This document shows, one piece after another, positions 1 to 10,555 of a DNA stretch of 64,000 nt. Source of the stretch: Paenalcaligenes suwonensis (lineage in GTDB: Bacteria; Pseudomonadota; Gammaproteobacteria; Burkholderiales; Burkholderiaceae_B); contig NZ_JAANPV010000003.1 of the NCBI RefSeq assembly GCF_011290505.1, positions 248,001 to 312,000 of the forward strand, given 5' to 3'. Position 1 is the first letter of the stretch. Each line of letters opens with the position of its first letter. The position numbers were made by a program, and so were the translations under genes. Under the pieces are notes generated by a model. The model did no database searches. It had not been told where the DNA came from and saw only the letters and a list, made by a program, of their open reading frames with translations.

Positions 1-1794
1 CACGAATACTTCCATAACTGGACCGGCAACCGCGTCACGTGCCGCGACTGGTTTCAATTGTCCTTAAAAGAAGGGCTAACCGTATTTCGTGAGCAAGAGT
101 TTTCCGCTGATATGTTGGCCGACGGCCTAGACAGTGCCGAAGCTGCCAGCGCCAAAGCCGTCAAACGCATTGACGATGTGTGCACCTTACGCGTGGCACA
201 GTTCAGCGAAGATCGTGGCCCTATGGCCCACCCCATTCGCCCCGAAAGCTACGAAGAAATCAGCAACTTCTACACCGCCACCATTTATGAAAAAGGTGCA
301 GAAGTGATTCGTATGCAGCACACTCTACTGGGCGAGGCTGATTTTCAAGCTGGTATCAAAGAATACTTCCGTCGCCACGATGGCCAAGCCGTTACCTGCG
401 ATGACTTTATCGACGCCATGGACTCGGTTTACAGCCGCAACAACCCCGGCAAAAACCTCAACACCTTCCGTCGCTGGTATCAACAAGCAGGCACCCCCAC
501 CGTCACCGTACAAGAACAGTACGATGCGGCCACGCGCCAGTATCGCCTTACGCTACGCCAACATAACCCTGCCGTGGGCATAGAGCGTTTAAACACGAAC
601 GCAGCACCTAAACAACCTTTGCTGATTCCTATCAAAATGGGGTTACTCAACCAGCAAGGCCAACCCCTACGCGTAGAGCTTAATGGCGAGCATCAGCACG
701 AGTTCTTATTAGAACTGGATCAGGCTGAGCAAAGCTGGACCTTCAACCATGTCGATAGCCAACCTGTGCTGTCTATGTTGCGTGACTTCTCTGCCCCCGT
801 GCAGTTGCATCACGAACAAAGCCTAGACACACTGCAACTGCTAGCCAGATTCGACAGCAATAGCTTTGGTCGCTGGGAAGCCGCACAACAACTTGCTCGC
901 ATGGCTTTGCTAGCTCTGTCTAGCTCCGAGCAACACAGTGTGGACATCGCTAGCGTTCAAGCCGTTGTACAAGTATGGGAAGAGCTGCTGCAAGACCACA
1001 GCCTCTCGCCTGCGTACTTGGCCCGTATTTTGTCCTTGCCGTCGGTGCGTGAGCTGCAAACCTTACAAGACCCCATGCGTCCCTTGGATTTAGCAGCTGC
1101 CCGTCACACGCTACAGGTGCATTTGGGAACGCGTTTGGCTACGCTCTGGCAACAGCGCTACGAACAGCACCAACTGCCAGCACAGCCTTACTCGCCCGAC
1201 GCCCTATCGGCCGGCCACCGTGCTCTGAAAAATCTAGCCCTACACTACCTAGCGGCTACAGCTAGCTATAGCGCCTTAGCACTGGCTGAAACACAGTACG
1301 ACAATGCAAATAACATGACAGACTCATTGGCAGCGCTACAAGCCATCGTCTATTATGCTAAGCCTGCAGTCAGCCAACCGTATCTAGACCGTTTTTATGC
1401 CCAATGGCAACATAACCCATTGGTGGTAGACCGCTGGTTTAGCGTACAAGCGTGCTCACCACAAACGGATGTGGCGGCCTTGCGCACGCTGATGCAACAC
1501 CCCGCATTTACCTTACGTAATCCGAATAGAGCACGTTCGCTGATTTTCCAGTTTTGCATGAATAACAGCACCAGCATTCACCGCCCTGAAGGCTATGAGT
1601 TCTGGGCCGAGCAAGTGATTGCTTTGGACGCCCTTAACCCGGAAATTGCAGCGCGCCTTGCTCGTGCATTTGACAACTGGGCACACTATGCTGAGCCCCA
1701 ACGCCACGCTCTGCACACCGCATTTTTGCGATTGCAAGAGCAAGCACAATCTGCCAATGTGACTGAAATCATTGGCAAAGCACTAAACATCTGA
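1..1794 (+). CDS. pepN: Aminopeptidase N, C-terminal part (cut by window edge)
   Basis: M1-family zinc aminopeptidase that trims N-terminal residues from cytosolic peptides. The reading frame is open from base 1, so the gene starts outside the window. The first residues are HEYFHNW, the HEXXH zinc motif, and the third zinc ligand Glu follows 18 residues after the second His (bases 70-72). A Tyr in [11 protein letters not shown] fits the conserved transition-state tyrosine. The 597 residues seen include the beta and long helical C-terminal domains (DUF3458-type) of the E. coli-like PepN. The stop is 17 bases before fbp, so the two genes are probably co-transcribed. Family assignment is firm; only the N-terminal region is missing. 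Confidence 0.95.
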   Translation, partial: HEYFHNWTGNRVTCRDWFQLSLKEGLTVFREQEFSADMLADGLDSAEAASAKAVKRIDDVCTLRVAQFSEDRGPMAHPIRPESYEEISNFYTATIYEKGAEVIRMQHTLLGEADFQAGIKEYFRRHDGQAVTCDDFIDAMDSVYSRNNPGKNLNTFRRWYQQAGTPTVTVQEQYDAATRQYRLTLRQHNPAVGIERLNTNAAPKQPLLIPIKMGLLNQQGQPLRVELNGEHQHEFLLELDQAEQSWTFNHVDSQPVLSMLRDFSAPVQLHHEQSLDTLQLLARFDSNSFGRWEAAQQLARMALLALSSSEQHSVDIASVQAVVQVWEELLQDHSLSPAYLARILSLPSVRELQTLQDPMRPLDLAAARHTLQVHLGTRLATLWQQRYEQHQLPAQPYSPDALSAGHRALKNLALHYLAATASYSALALAETQYDNANNMTDSLAALQAIVYYAKPAVSQPYLDRFYAQWQHNPLVVDRWFSVQACSPQTDVAALRTLMQHPAFTLRNPNRARSLIFQFCMNNSTSIHRPEGYEFWAEQVIALDALNPEIAARLARAFDNWAHYAEPQRHALHTAFLRLQEQAQSANVTEIIGKALNI

Positions 1795-1811
1795 TCCCCC
1801 GGAGCACTACG

Positions 1812-2822
1812 TTGAAAAAAAACCTGACTCAATATCTGATTGAACAAGAACGTCAGAACCAAAACGTTCCCACTGAACTGCGCTTGCTAATTGAAACCAT
1901 TGCACGCACTTGCAAAGCTATTGCACAAGCCGTGAACAAAGGCGCATTGGGTAATGTGCTGGGCAGCCAAGACACCGAAAACGTGCAAGGTGAAATTCAG
2001 AAAAAACTGGATGTAATCTCCAACCAAATGCTGCTAGATGCTAACGAGTGGATTGGTTGCTTGGCCGGTATGGCATCAGAGGAAATGGAACTGCCACATC
2101 CTATTCCTGCGCACTACCCCACAGGCGACTACTTGCTGTTGTTTGATCCTTTAGATGGCTCTTCCAACATCGATGTCAACGTATCCATTGGTACGATTTT
2201 CTCCATTTTGCGCCAACCTGAAAACGCTAAAGGTCGTGCAGCTAACGAGCAAGACTTCTTGCAAGCAGGTACACAGCAAGTCGCCGCAGGTTATGCCGTA
2301 TACGGCCCACAAACCATGTTGATTCTGTCTATTGGTCAGGGCGTAGTAGGCTTTACGCTAGACCGCGAAACAGGCTCTTGGTTGCTGACACAAGAAAACA
2401 TCCGCATCCCAGAAGAAACCCAAGAATTCGCCATCAACATGTCTAACATGCGTCACTGGGAAGCCCCCGTTAAACGCTACATCGACGAATGTTTGGCCGG
2501 TAAAGAAGGCCCTCTGGGCAAGAACTACAATACCCGTTGGATTGCTTCGATGGTCGCCGACGTGCACCGCATTCTGAACCGTGGCGGTATCTTTATGTAC
2601 CCTCGCGATCATCGCGAGTCTGTGCGCCATGGCAAATTGCGCTTGATGTACGAAGCAAACCCAATGAGCTTCTTGGTAGAACAAGCAGGTGGTGCCTCGG
2701 TAGACGGCAGCCAACGTATTCTGGACTTGCAACCCGAGCACCTGCATCAACGCACCGGTGTGATTCTGGGCTCTAAAAAAGAAGTTGAGCGCTTGCAGCA
2801 ATACCACCAAGCTGCCAACTAA
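1812..2822 (+). CDS. fbp: Fructose-1,6-bisphosphatase class I
   Basis: Hydrolyses fructose 1,6-bisphosphate to fructose 6-phosphate, the committed step of gluconeogenesis, in the cytosol. The 336-residue length is normal for class I FBPase. The metal-binding signature [17 protein letters not shown] lies near residue 112, and the sugar-phosphate region YPRDHRES with [20 protein letters not shown] is near residues 255-290. The start is TTG, preceded by GGAG at a good distance; no upstream in-frame ATG is available. It follows pepN closely and ends before two hairpins, the second a terminator. Confidence 0.96.
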   Translation: MKKNLTQYLIEQERQNQNVPTELRLLIETIARTCKAIAQAVNKGALGNVLGSQDTENVQGEIQKKLDVISNQMLLDANEWIGCLAGMASEEMELPHPIPAHYPTGDYLLLFDPLDGSSNIDVNVSIGTIFSILRQPENAKGRAANEQDFLQAGTQQVAAGYAVYGPQTMLILSIGQGVVGFTLDRETGSWLLTQENIRIPEETQEFAINMSNMRHWEAPVKRYIDECLAGKEGPLGKNYNTRWIASMVADVHRILNRGGIFMYPRDHRESVRHGKLRLMYEANPMSFLVEQAGGASVDGSQRILDLQPEHLHQRTGVILGSKKEVERLQQYHQAAN

Positions 2823-2842
2823 TATCGCGCTATACGTGATAT

Positions 2843-2912
2843 GCCAGCCTCGTTATTATCACGACTAGGCTGGCTGTAAAAAAGGCCGAGTGCATCACAG
2901 CACCCGGCCTTT
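2843..2912. terminator. Terminator region after fbp (two hairpins)
   Basis: A first hairpin pairs GCCAGCCT (2843-2850) with AGGCTGGC (2867-2874). A second pairs GGCCGAGTGC (2884-2893) with GCACCCGGCC (2900-2909), with one mismatch, flanked by A and T runs. The second can terminate transcription in both directions between convergent fbp and the oxidoreductase gene. Confidence 0.75.
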
Positions 2913-2928
2913 TTCTATACGTTGAAGG

Positions 2929-3915
2929 TTATTCCAACGTCAAAATAGTGGAACCCACCGTTTTTCTGGATGCCAGGGCCTCATGTGCCTTCGCCACATC
3001 GCGTAATGGGAAGCGCTGACCAATATCCACTTTGATGTTGCCTTGCAAAATCTGTGCAAACAAATCGTCTGCGGCGGCCTGCATGGTTTCTAAGGTAGGC
3101 ACAAAACTCGCCAAAATAGGTCGGGTCACGTACAGCGAACCATGCTGAGCCAACACGCCTAAGTTCACCCCTGTTACCGCCCCCGAAGCATTACCAAAGC
3201 TCACCAACAAACCTCGTGGACGCAAGCACTTCAACGACGTTTCCCACGTTGCTTTACCCACGCCGTCATACAGGACGGGAACCATTGCACCATCCGTTAA
3301 CTCACGTACGCGTTGCACCACATCTTCAGTGCTGTAGTTGATCGTTGCCCACGCACCATTGTCTTTAGCCATTTGTGTTTTTTCGGCGCTAGACGCTGTA
3401 CCTATCACGCGTACCCCCATGGCGTTGGCCCACTGACACGCCAACGAGCCCACCCCACCTGCCGCTGCATGAAACAGCACCGTATCACCTTTCTTCAGGT
3501 CATACACTTGGCGTAACAGGTACTGCACCGTTAGCCCTTTAAGCATAATGGCAGCACCTTCCTCAAAGCTGATGCCTTCAGGCAAGCGCACCACACGATC
3601 GGCAGGGATATTACGCGCCTCGGCATAGGCGCCTAACGGGCCTTGTCCGTAAGCCACTCTATCGCCCACTTTGACATGGTGTACATCTTTACCAACAGCT
3701 TCCACAATACCCGAAGCTTCAAAACCCAGGCCATGTGGCAACGGGTTAGGATAGAGACCATCACGGAAATAAATGTCGATAAAATTCAGGCCAATGGCTT
3801 TATGTCGAACACACACTTCATTGTCAGCCGGTGCCGCTAAAGGAATGGATACCCATTGCAGCACTTCGGGGCCACCATTTTTCTCTATGCGTATTGCGTT
3901 GACTTCTGTTCCCAT
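2929..3915 (-). CDS. NADPH:quinone oxidoreductase, zinc-independent MDR family
   Basis: Medium-chain dehydrogenase/reductase of the Qor type: an NADPH-dependent one-electron reducer of quinones, cytosolic. The N-terminal GroES-like fold contains GLNFIDIYFRDGLYP and the family region GLGFEASGIVEAVG. The Rossmann part has the dinucleotide-binding HAAAGGVGSLACQWA, with Ala/Gly as in quinone reductases. The catalytic and structural zinc cysteines of alcohol dehydrogenases are absent. I start it at the ATG at 3915 because AAGGAG lies just upstream; seven in-frame codons further upstream precede that Shine-Dalgarno. Length 328 residues, as in Qor. It stands alone between a terminator and a divergent transporter gene. 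Confidence 0.88.
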   Translation of the reverse strand: MGTEVNAIRIEKNGGPEVLQWVSIPLAAPADNEVCVRHKAIGLNFIDIYFRDGLYPNPLPHGLGFEASGIVEAVGKDVHHVKVGDRVAYGQGPLGAYAEARNIPADRVVRLPEGISFEEGAAIMLKGLTVQYLLRQVYDLKKGDTVLFHAAAGGVGSLACQWANAMGVRVIGTASSAEKTQMAKDNGAWATINYSTEDVVQRVRELTDGAMVPVLYDGVGKATWETSLKCLRPRGLLVSFGNASGAVTGVNLGVLAQHGSLYVTRPILASFVPTLETMQAAADDLFAQILQGNIKVDIGQRFPLRDVAKAHEALASRKTVGSTILTLE

Positions 3916-3999
3916 GACGAACTCCTTCTGTCTCACGTTATGATCTGAGCATCATTGCTATTCAACCCCTAAATCTACCCTGTTCACCCGCATTCGACA

Positions 4000-4860
4000 A
4001 TGACTCATCAACGCGCCCTCTTTCAGAGCCACCTTGCTGCCGTGCTTTTTGGTCTTACCGGTATCCTTGGCGAACTGATTAAAAGTGATCCCATTATGAT
4101 CACCACCTTTAGGGCTTTTTTCGCGGTGATCGTGTTGTTTGCCATCATCCGTTACCAAGGCCGAAAACTCAGCGAAGGGTTACAGAAAAAAGATCTAGGG
4201 GTACTGCTGCTGGCCTCGATTATGCTGGCCATACACTGGGTGAGCTTTTTTATTGCCGTCAAAGTGGGGGGCATTGCCATCGCCACCTTAGGGTTTGCTA
4301 GTTTCCCCGCCTTCATCACGCTATCAGAATGGTTGGTATTACGCGAACGCGTGCGTACCGACGAATGGTTGATTCTCGCGCTGGTCACCTTTGGTTTGGT
4401 CTTGGTCACCCCCGAGTTTGATTTAGCCGCCGAGGCCACCATAGGTTTGCTATGGGCTGTGCTATCAGGCTTTACCTTTGCCCTGTTCACCATCATCAAC
4501 CGGCGTACGGCCTCGCACATTCCAGCGATGCAAGTAGCCTATTGGGAAAATCTCTTTGTAATGCTGCTGTGCCTGCCCTTTGCACTGCCATATCTGGGTC
4601 AACCGTCTGCGGCAGATTGGTTCTGGATGGCCATGCTAGGGATATTCTGCACAGCGCTTTCGCATTATTTATTGGTGTCCAGCCTGACCCGAATCAATGC
4701 ACGCAGCGCCGGCATTATCATTGCGCTAGAACCTATTTATGCCATTGCCTTTGCGGCCCTGCTGTTTGCGCAATACCCCAGTATTCAAGCCATTTTAGGC
4801 GGCACCATCATAGTAGGGGCTATAGTGTGGTCGGGCCTACGTAAGCCCGACCAAGCCTAA
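4000..4860 (+). CDS. EamA/DMT-superfamily inner-membrane transporter
   Basis: Ten-helix drug/metabolite transporter with two EamA repeats. Hydrophobic segments start near residue 8 (FQSHLAAVLFGLTGILGEL) and continue in the regular pattern to residue 280, with the second repeat opening at ATIGLLWAVLSGFTFALFT. EamA proteins usually export amino acids, bases or other small metabolites, but the substrate cannot be told from sequence. It is divergent from the quinone oxidoreductase and ends 8 bases before the convergent HerA-like gene. A second EamA gene near 58 kb is only a distant relative. Confidence 0.85.
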   Translation: MTHQRALFQSHLAAVLFGLTGILGELIKSDPIMITTFRAFFAVIVLFAIIRYQGRKLSEGLQKKDLGVLLLASIMLAIHWVSFFIAVKVGGIAIATLGFASFPAFITLSEWLVLRERVRTDEWLILALVTFGLVLVTPEFDLAAEATIGLLWAVLSGFTFALFTIINRRTASHIPAMQVAYWENLFVMLLCLPFALPYLGQPSAADWFWMAMLGIFCTALSHYLLVSSLTRINARSAGIIIALEPIYAIAFAALLFAQYPSIQAILGGTIIVGAIVWSGLRKPDQA

Positions 4861-4868
4861 AGCGGCAT

Positions 4869-6344
4869 TTACTTACGCATTAACGAACCCAGCACGCCAC
4901 GTATTAGCTTCGTGGCGCCTCGTCTAGCCTCTGACTTAATGGTGGACTGCACCAAGCCGTCTTTGCGTCCACCACGCGGCCCTGTAGAGCCAAAGAGAAA
5001 ATCGTTCAACACCCCCATCAGACCCGAGCTTTGCTCTGAGGCCTGCTGCGCTTGCTGTTCCGCTTCTTGACCTTGTTTAGCCAATACCTCGTAAGCAGAT
5101 TCACGATCGATGCTGGTGTCGTATTTCAAACCAAACAACGATGCAGCACGCACCTGCTCTTTTTCTTGCTCAGACGCAGGACCAATACGACTTCCCGGCG
5201 CGTACATCCATACCCGCTCTGTAGGCGTAGGAATACCTTTCTCGTCCAGCATAGAAACCAGCGCTTCTCCTACCCCTAGTTCGGTAATAGCAGCCTCTAT
5301 ATCCAAGCCTTGATTGGGGCGCATGGTTTGTGCAGCCGTTTTCACCGCTTTTTGATCTCGTGGCGTATAGGCACGCAAGGCGTGTTGCACGCGATGCCCA
5401 AGCTGCCCCAACACTGCATCGGGAATATCCAAGGGGTTTTGCGTGACAAAATAAATGCCTACGCCTTTGGACCGCACCAAGCGCACCACCTGCTCAATTT
5501 TTTCTATTAGCGCTTTAGGAGCTTCATTAAAAAGCAAATGGGCTTCATCAAAGAAGAACACAAACTTGGGTTTGTCCAGATCTCCTACCTCAGGCAAGCG
5601 TTCGTACAGTTCTGCCAGCATCCACAACAGAAACACCGAATACAGCCTAGGCGACTGAATTAAACGGTCTGCTGCCAGCACGTTAATCATGCCTTTACCT
5701 TGCGCATCGGTACGAAGCCAATCGGCAATATCCAAAGCAGGCTCACCAAAAAACTGCTCGGCACCTTCGCTTTCTAAGCGCAACAACGCCCGCTGTATCG
5801 CCCCCACCGAAGCGGCCGACACGTTACCGTACGCGGCACGTAGCTCGGTTGCTCGCTTAGTAACATGATTTAACATGGCACGCAGGTCTTTCATGTCTAA
5901 CAGCAGTTGACCTTCGTCATCCGCCAAACGGAAAGCAATATTTAAAACGCCTTCTTGGGTGTCGTTTAATTCCAGAATACGGGCCAACAGCATAGGCCCC
6001 ATGTCGGACACAGTGGCACGAATGGCATGGCCTGACTTACCAAACACATCCCAAAACACCACAGAGTTCGCCGCGAACTCAGGGGTAGGCAAACCCAACT
6101 CTTGTAACCGGCTTTCCAGTTTAGGGTTGGTCTCCCCTTTCATTGCAATACCGCTTAAATCACCTTTGACATCGGCCACAAAAACTGCAGTGCCTTGACG
6201 GGAAAAAGCCTCAGCCATCAGCTGCAAACTAATTGTTTTCCCTGTCCCCGTCGCGCCGGTAATACAGCCGTGCCTATTTGCCATACGCGGCAACAGCACA
6301 ACCTCAGCCGCCTTTCCTCGTGCAAGATTGATTGTTTCTGCCAT
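4869..6344 (-). CDS. HerA/FtsK-like P-loop ATPase, DUF853 (YjgR) family
   Basis: Cytosolic P-loop ATPase of the HerA-like bipolar helicase group that carries DUF853. The Walker A motif GATGTGKT is near residue 31 and the Walker B strand FVFFFDEAHLLF near residue 260. VRLVRSKGVGIYFVTQNP, the sensor region, follows. The C-terminal 70 residues are Gln/Ala-rich and probably disordered before a basic GPRGGRKDG tail, the usual YjgR architecture. Length 491 residues is typical. The cellular role of this family is not established; a link to DNA or membrane-associated processes is only suggested by the fold. It is a single gene, divergent from the yebC-like gene. Confidence 0.85.
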   Translation of the reverse strand: MAETINLARGKAAEVVLLPRMANRHGCITGATGTGKTISLQLMAEAFSRQGTAVFVADVKGDLSGIAMKGETNPKLESRLQELGLPTPEFAANSVVFWDVFGKSGHAIRATVSDMGPMLLARILELNDTQEGVLNIAFRLADDEGQLLLDMKDLRAMLNHVTKRATELRAAYGNVSAASVGAIQRALLRLESEGAEQFFGEPALDIADWLRTDAQGKGMINVLAADRLIQSPRLYSVFLLWMLAELYERLPEVGDLDKPKFVFFFDEAHLLFNEAPKALIEKIEQVVRLVRSKGVGIYFVTQNPLDIPDAVLGQLGHRVQHALRAYTPRDQKAVKTAAQTMRPNQGLDIEAAITELGVGEALVSMLDEKGIPTPTERVWMYAPGSRIGPASEQEKEQVRAASLFGLKYDTSIDRESAYEVLAKQGQEAEQQAQQASEQSSGLMGVLNDFLFGSTGPRGGRKDGLVQSTIKSEARRGATKLIRGVLGSLMRK

Positions 6345-6484
6345 GACTCAGTCCCAGATAAAAAATAGCCTGCTATATACTACAGGTACCTGATGCTGCC
6401 AGTGTAGTGCAGGCGAAGTTTTGCGCACAGGTTAAAATAGTGATCTGAAACGAAATTTTCTAATTTTTAAATTGGTACGAAGTT

Positions 6485-7216
6485 ATGGCCGGACATAGTA
6501 AATGGGCGAATATTCAGCACCGCAAAGGGCGTCAAGATGCCAGACGCGGCAAGCTGTGGACTAAAATCATCCGTGAAATCACCGTTGCAGCACGCGAAGG
6601 TGGGCCTGACCCCGACTCCAATCCCCGCCTGCGTTTGGCCTCTGAAAAAGCGGCTGCGGCGAACATGCCTAAAGACAACGTTACCCGTGCCATACAACGT
6701 GGCGCCGGTGGCACAGATGGCGCTAACTTCGAAGAAATCCGATTTGAAGGTTATGGCATTGGCGGTGCAGCTGTGATTGTGGACTGCATGACCGACAACC
6801 GTCAGCGCACGGTTTCCGATGTACGTCACGCCTTTAGCAAACATGGTGGAAATCTGGGTATTGATGGCTCAGTTGTGTTCCAATTCCAACACTGTGGGCA
6901 GTTTCTCTTTGCCCCAGGCGCCGATGAAGACAAAATCATGGAAGTGGGCTTAGAAGCTGGTGCCGACGACGTCATGACCGATGAAGAAGGTCTGATCGAA
7001 GTTGTGTGCACACCCTCCAACTACGCAGCTGTCAAACACGCATTTACAGACGCCGGTCTAGAACCCGAAGTCAGTGATGTCATCATGAAAGCACTGAGCG
7101 AGACCGAACTAGACGGCGAAGACGCTCAAAAAATGCAAAAAATGCTAGATGCCCTAGAGGGCCTAGACGACGTGCAAGAGGTTTACACCACTGCCGTCAT
7201 GGATGAAACCGAATAA
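6485..7216 (+). CDS. YebC/PmpR-family protein (TACO1-like)
   Basis: The N-terminus [22 protein letters not shown] is the diagnostic YebC signature, followed by [14 protein letters not shown] and YEGYG-like repeats ([19 protein letters not shown]). At 243 residues it is full length. Members act as transcriptional regulators in some bacteria, and recent work on the family supports a role in translation of difficult stretches, like mitochondrial TACO1. Which applies here is not visible. It lies 47 bases before purD with only a weak GC hairpin between, so read-through into purD is likely. Confidence 0.93.
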   Translation: MAGHSKWANIQHRKGRQDARRGKLWTKIIREITVAAREGGPDPDSNPRLRLASEKAAAANMPKDNVTRAIQRGAGGTDGANFEEIRFEGYGIGGAAVIVDCMTDNRQRTVSDVRHAFSKHGGNLGIDGSVVFQFQHCGQFLFAPGADEDKIMEVGLEAGADDVMTDEEGLIEVVCTPSNYAAVKHAFTDAGLEPEVSDVIMKALSETELDGEDAQKMQKMLDALEGLDDVQEVYTTAVMDETE

Positions 7217-7231
7217 TCCTGTTAACCCTGT

Positions 7232-7251
7232 GGGGCATCCAGCCCCTTTTT
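7232..7251 (+). terminator. Weak terminator-like hairpin between yebC-like gene and purD
   Basis: GGGGC, a five-base loop and GCCCC are followed by five T. The stem is only 5 bp, so it may attenuate rather than stop transcription. Confidence 0.4.
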
Positions 7252-7263
7252 CTCTGAAATCCT

Positions 7264-8556
7264 ATGAAGTTACTCGTCATTGGCGGCGGGGGCCGTGAAC
7301 ATGCTATGGCCTGGCGCCTCGCCCAATCACAACGTGTCAGCACGGTGTTTGTTGCTCCTGGTAATGGGGGCACGGCAACTGCCGAACGTCTACAAAACGT
7401 ACCTATTACCGATGTAGACCAGTTGGTAGAATTTGCCCGCAACGAAGACATTGCACTGGCCGTTGTTGGCCCTGAGGCCCCTCTGGCGGCTGGTGTAGTG
7501 GATGCATTCCGTGCCGCAGGGCTAAAGATCTTCGGTGCCAGCCAAGCTGCAGCTCAGCTAGAAAGCTCCAAAGACTACGCTAAAGCGTTCATGGTACGTC
7601 ACCAGATTCCTACAGCCGAATACCAAACCTTTACCGACCTAGAAGCTGCCAAAGCGTACGTACGTGAAAAAGGCGCCCCTATTGTTGTTAAAGCCGATGG
7701 CTTGGCTGCCGGTAAAGGCGTTATTGTCGCCATGACCGAAGACGAAGCCCTGACAGCGATTGACGATATGCTGGGCGGCGGTATGTTTGGTAACGCCGGT
7801 GCGCGTGTGGTGGTGGAAGAGTTCCTGACTGGCGAAGAAGCCAGCTTCATCATCATGTGTGATGGTAAAAACGTGTTGCCTCTGGCAACCAGCCAAGACC
7901 ACAAACGCTTGAAAGACGGCGACGAAGGTCCAAACACAGGTGGTATGGGTGCTTACTCCCCTGCCCCTATTGTGTCCCCTACCTTGCACAACCGCATCAT
8001 GCGTGAAGTGATCCTACCTTCTATTCAAGGTATGGAAAAAGACGGTATTCCTTACACCGGCTTCTTGTACGCTGGCCTGATGATTGGCGATGGCCCAGAC
8101 AGCACTCGCCCTCTGAAAGTGCTGGAGTACAACTGCCGTTTAGGTGATCCAGAAGCACAACCCATCATGATGCGCATCAAAAACGACTTCAGCGAAGTGC
8201 TTGAACAAGCCATCGCTGGCGAACTTGACGAAGCTAATATCGACTGGGATCGTCGCACCGCCTTGGGCGTAGTGATGGCTGCTGCTAACTACCCAGAAAA
8301 CCCACGCAAAGGCGATGTGATCCAGCAACTGCCAGAAGACAACGACAACTGCATGGTGTTTCATGCCGGTACTGAGCTGGTAGATGGTCAATTACTGACC
8401 TCTGGTGGTCGTGTCATGTGTGTGACTGCGCTGGGTGATTCCATTCGCCGCGCGCAAGACAAAGCCTATGCGGCCGCGGCTCAAATCCAGTTTGATGGTA
8501 AACAATTCCGTAGCGATATTGGCTGGCGTGCTATCCCCAGCACTGACGCGTCCTAA
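7264..8556 (+). CDS. purD: Phosphoribosylamine-glycine ligase (GARS)
   Basis: ATP-grasp enzyme joining glycine to 5-phosphoribosylamine in step two of de novo purine synthesis. The N-terminal MKLLVIGGGGREHAMAW is characteristic. PIVVKADGLAAGKGV in the ATP-grasp domain and the family signature EYNCRLGDPE (near residue 290) complete the assignment. Length 430 residues is normal. The start ATG is preceded by a weak Shine-Dalgarno. It is followed 21 bases later by hemF, starting a seven-gene rightward run. Purine and haem genes are neighbours in other Burkholderiales too. Confidence 0.97.
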   Translation: MKLLVIGGGGREHAMAWRLAQSQRVSTVFVAPGNGGTATAERLQNVPITDVDQLVEFARNEDIALAVVGPEAPLAAGVVDAFRAAGLKIFGASQAAAQLESSKDYAKAFMVRHQIPTAEYQTFTDLEAAKAYVREKGAPIVVKADGLAAGKGVIVAMTEDEALTAIDDMLGGGMFGNAGARVVVEEFLTGEEASFIIMCDGKNVLPLATSQDHKRLKDGDEGPNTGGMGAYSPAPIVSPTLHNRIMREVILPSIQGMEKDGIPYTGFLYAGLMIGDGPDSTRPLKVLEYNCRLGDPEAQPIMMRIKNDFSEVLEQAIAGELDEANIDWDRRTALGVVMAAANYPENPRKGDVIQQLPEDNDNCMVFHAGTELVDGQLLTSGGRVMCVTALGDSIRRAQDKAYAAAAQIQFDGKQFRSDIGWRAIPSTDAS

Positions 8557-8577
8557 GTCTGTACAAGAGGGTTTTGC

Positions 8578-9495
8578 ATGAATCATTCCGTCGCCGATGT
8601 CCGAGAGTATTTTCTGGACCTACAACAGCGTATTGTGAAACATCTGGAACTGGCCGATGGCTGCAAGTTCCAATCGGATCAGTGGGAGCGCGAGGAAGGC
8701 GGCGGCGGTGTGTCACGCTACATAGAATGCGGCAACCTGTTTGAACGGGGAGCCGTACTGTTTAGCCACGTGAAAGGCAAAACACTCCCCCCTTCTGCTA
8801 CAGCACAGCGTCCAGAACTAGCCGGTCGCCCATGGGAAGCCATGGGTGTATCGCTGGTTCTACACCCACACAACCCCTATGTCCCCACTACGCACATGAA
8901 TGTGCGCTTATTCATCGCCGAATCTAGGCATGAAAGCGAAGAAACCATATTTTGGTTTGGTGGCGGCCTAGACCTAACCCCTTATTACCCTTTTGAAGAA
9001 GATGCTGTGCATTTTCATCAAAAGTGCGCCGATGCATTGGCTCCCTTTGGTGAGCAGAAATACCCCGCCTATAAAAAATGGTGCGATGAGTATTTCTACC
9101 TCAAACACCGTGACGAAACACGTGGTATTGGTGGTATTTTCTTTGATGATTTGAACGAAGAAGGCTTTGAGCGTAGCTTCGAGTTGGTCAAATCGGTGGG
9201 GGATCACTTCCTTAAAGCCTACATCCCCATCGTGGAACAACGCCGTCACCTCAGCTATGGCGAACGTGAGCGCGATTTCCAAGCCTACCGCCGTGGCCGA
9301 TACGTAGAATTCAACTTAGTCTTCGACCGAGGCACACTCTTTGGATTGCAATCCGGTGGCCGCACCGAATCCATCTTGCTGTCCATGCCTCCCATCGTGA
9401 AATGGCGTTACCAATGGGCTCCTGAAGCCGGTACTCCTGAAGCCAAATTGGCTGATTTTCTTAAACCTCGCGAATGGCTAATCAGCAACACATAG
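8578..9495 (+). CDS. hemF: Oxygen-dependent coproporphyrinogen III oxidase
   Basis: Converts coproporphyrinogen III to protoporphyrinogen IX using O2, without a radical-SAM centre; cytosolic homodimer. Family motifs are [18 protein letters not shown] near residue 40, [20 protein letters not shown] near residue 128, and [20 protein letters not shown] near residue 245. Length 305 residues is normal. The start has AGAGGG upstream. The last 22 bases overlap nadD, implying coupled translation. Its product would feed the HemJ-like oxidase encoded at 44 kb in this window. Confidence 0.97.
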   Translation: MNHSVADVREYFLDLQQRIVKHLELADGCKFQSDQWEREEGGGGVSRYIECGNLFERGAVLFSHVKGKTLPPSATAQRPELAGRPWEAMGVSLVLHPHNPYVPTTHMNVRLFIAESRHESEETIFWFGGGLDLTPYYPFEEDAVHFHQKCADALAPFGEQKYPAYKKWCDEYFYLKHRDETRGIGGIFFDDLNEEGFERSFELVKSVGDHFLKAYIPIVEQRRHLSYGERERDFQAYRRGRYVEFNLVFDRGTLFGLQSGGRTESILLSMPPIVKWRYQWAPEAGTPEAKLADFLKPREWLISNT

Positions 9496-10100
9496 GATTA
9501 CTCGGTGGCAGTTTTGACCCTGTACACCGAGCTCACATTGCTCTGGCAGAGCGCGCACTCACCGAGCTGAACCTTGACTCTCTTCAGCTCATTGCCGCCG
9601 CCAATCCGTGGCAACGCGCCCCCTTGGCGGCTAGCCCTGAACAACGCCTGCACATGCTGGAACTTGCCTGTGCGCACAACCCAAAACTACACATTAACCG
9701 TAGTGAAATAGACCGTGGCGGTGCAACATATACGATAGACACCTTGCGCGAGCTACCCAAAGGACCGGTATACTACTGGATATTGGGTGCTGATCAATTA
9801 CAGAACTTTTGTAGCTGGAACCACTGGCAAGAAATTCTGGAACATGTAGAGCTAGCTGTAGCCAAGCGCCCCGGGTCTTCCTATAACACACCCGCAGCAT
9901 TAGCTGCAGAACTGCAGAAGCAGCACAAAACTCTGCATCAGCTAAACTTTCCCCCTATAGATATTTCGGCCAGTCACATTCGCCACATACTGGCATTGCA
10001 ACAAGATCCAAGCCATTTTTTGGATCCTGCCGTGGCCCATTACATACAGGCTGAAGGGCTTTATCGCCAAGCGGCCAACTCAACAGATACTGATTTATGA
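9474..10100 (+). CDS. nadD: Nicotinate-mononucleotide adenylyltransferase
   Basis: Adenylates nicotinate mononucleotide to deamido-NAD in NAD synthesis. The nucleotidyltransferase motif [19 protein letters not shown] is at the N-terminus, [16 protein letters not shown] is the central substrate loop, and [10 protein letters not shown] is the second phosphate-binding motif (ISxTxxR type). Length 208 residues fits. The ATG lies inside the end of hemF, and the stop overlaps the rsfS start as ATGA. The nadD-rsfS-rlmH order is widely conserved. Confidence 0.96.
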   Translation: MANQQHIGLLGGSFDPVHRAHIALAERALTELNLDSLQLIAAANPWQRAPLAASPEQRLHMLELACAHNPKLHINRSEIDRGGATYTIDTLRELPKGPVYYWILGADQLQNFCSWNHWQEILEHVELAVAKRPGSSYNTPAALAAELQKQHKTLHQLNFPPIDISASHIRHILALQQDPSHFLDPAVAHYIQAEGLYRQAANSTDTDL

Positions 10101-10504
10101 AAGATATTGAAAAACAGCAACGCGTTGTGATTGACGCCTTGGAAGACGTTAAAGCACAAGACATTCGCGTATTTGACAGCACACACCTAACTGGCTTGTT
10201 TGACCGCGTCATCATCGCCAGTGGTACATCCAACCGTCAAACTCGCGCATTGGCGAGTCACATCATCCAACAAGCCAAGAAAAACGACATGGAAGTTTTG
10301 GCTCACGAGGGTGAAGACACCGGTGAGTGGGTACTAATAGACTTGGGTGACATCGTTGTGCATTGTATGCAGCCTACGATTCGCCAGTACTACAACTTGG
10401 AAGAAATCTGGGGCGACAAACCTGTTGCCGTTACATTGCTTCCTGAGTCCACCCGTCCAGTACTGCACGAACCCTTCCAGCACGATCAGTCTGACGAAGA
10501 CTAA
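10097..10504 (+). CDS. rsfS: Ribosomal silencing factor RsfS
   Basis: Binds L14 on the 50S subunit and blocks subunit joining during starvation. Family features are VIDALEDVKAQDIRVFD, the FDRVIIASGTSNRQTRALA core, and WVLIDLGDIVVHCMQPTIRQYYNLEEIW, all typical of RsfS (DUF143). At 135 residues it is slightly longer than the E. coli protein because of an acidic tail. The start overlaps the nadD stop by four bases. Confidence 0.95.
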   Translation: MKDIEKQQRVVIDALEDVKAQDIRVFDSTHLTGLFDRVIIASGTSNRQTRALASHIIQQAKKNDMEVLAHEGEDTGEWVLIDLGDIVVHCMQPTIRQYYNLEEIWGDKPVAVTLLPESTRPVLHEPFQHDQSDED

Positions 10505-10555
10505 TCACACTCTACGGGGCATCACATCACGCTGATGCCTCGACCACACTCTCTC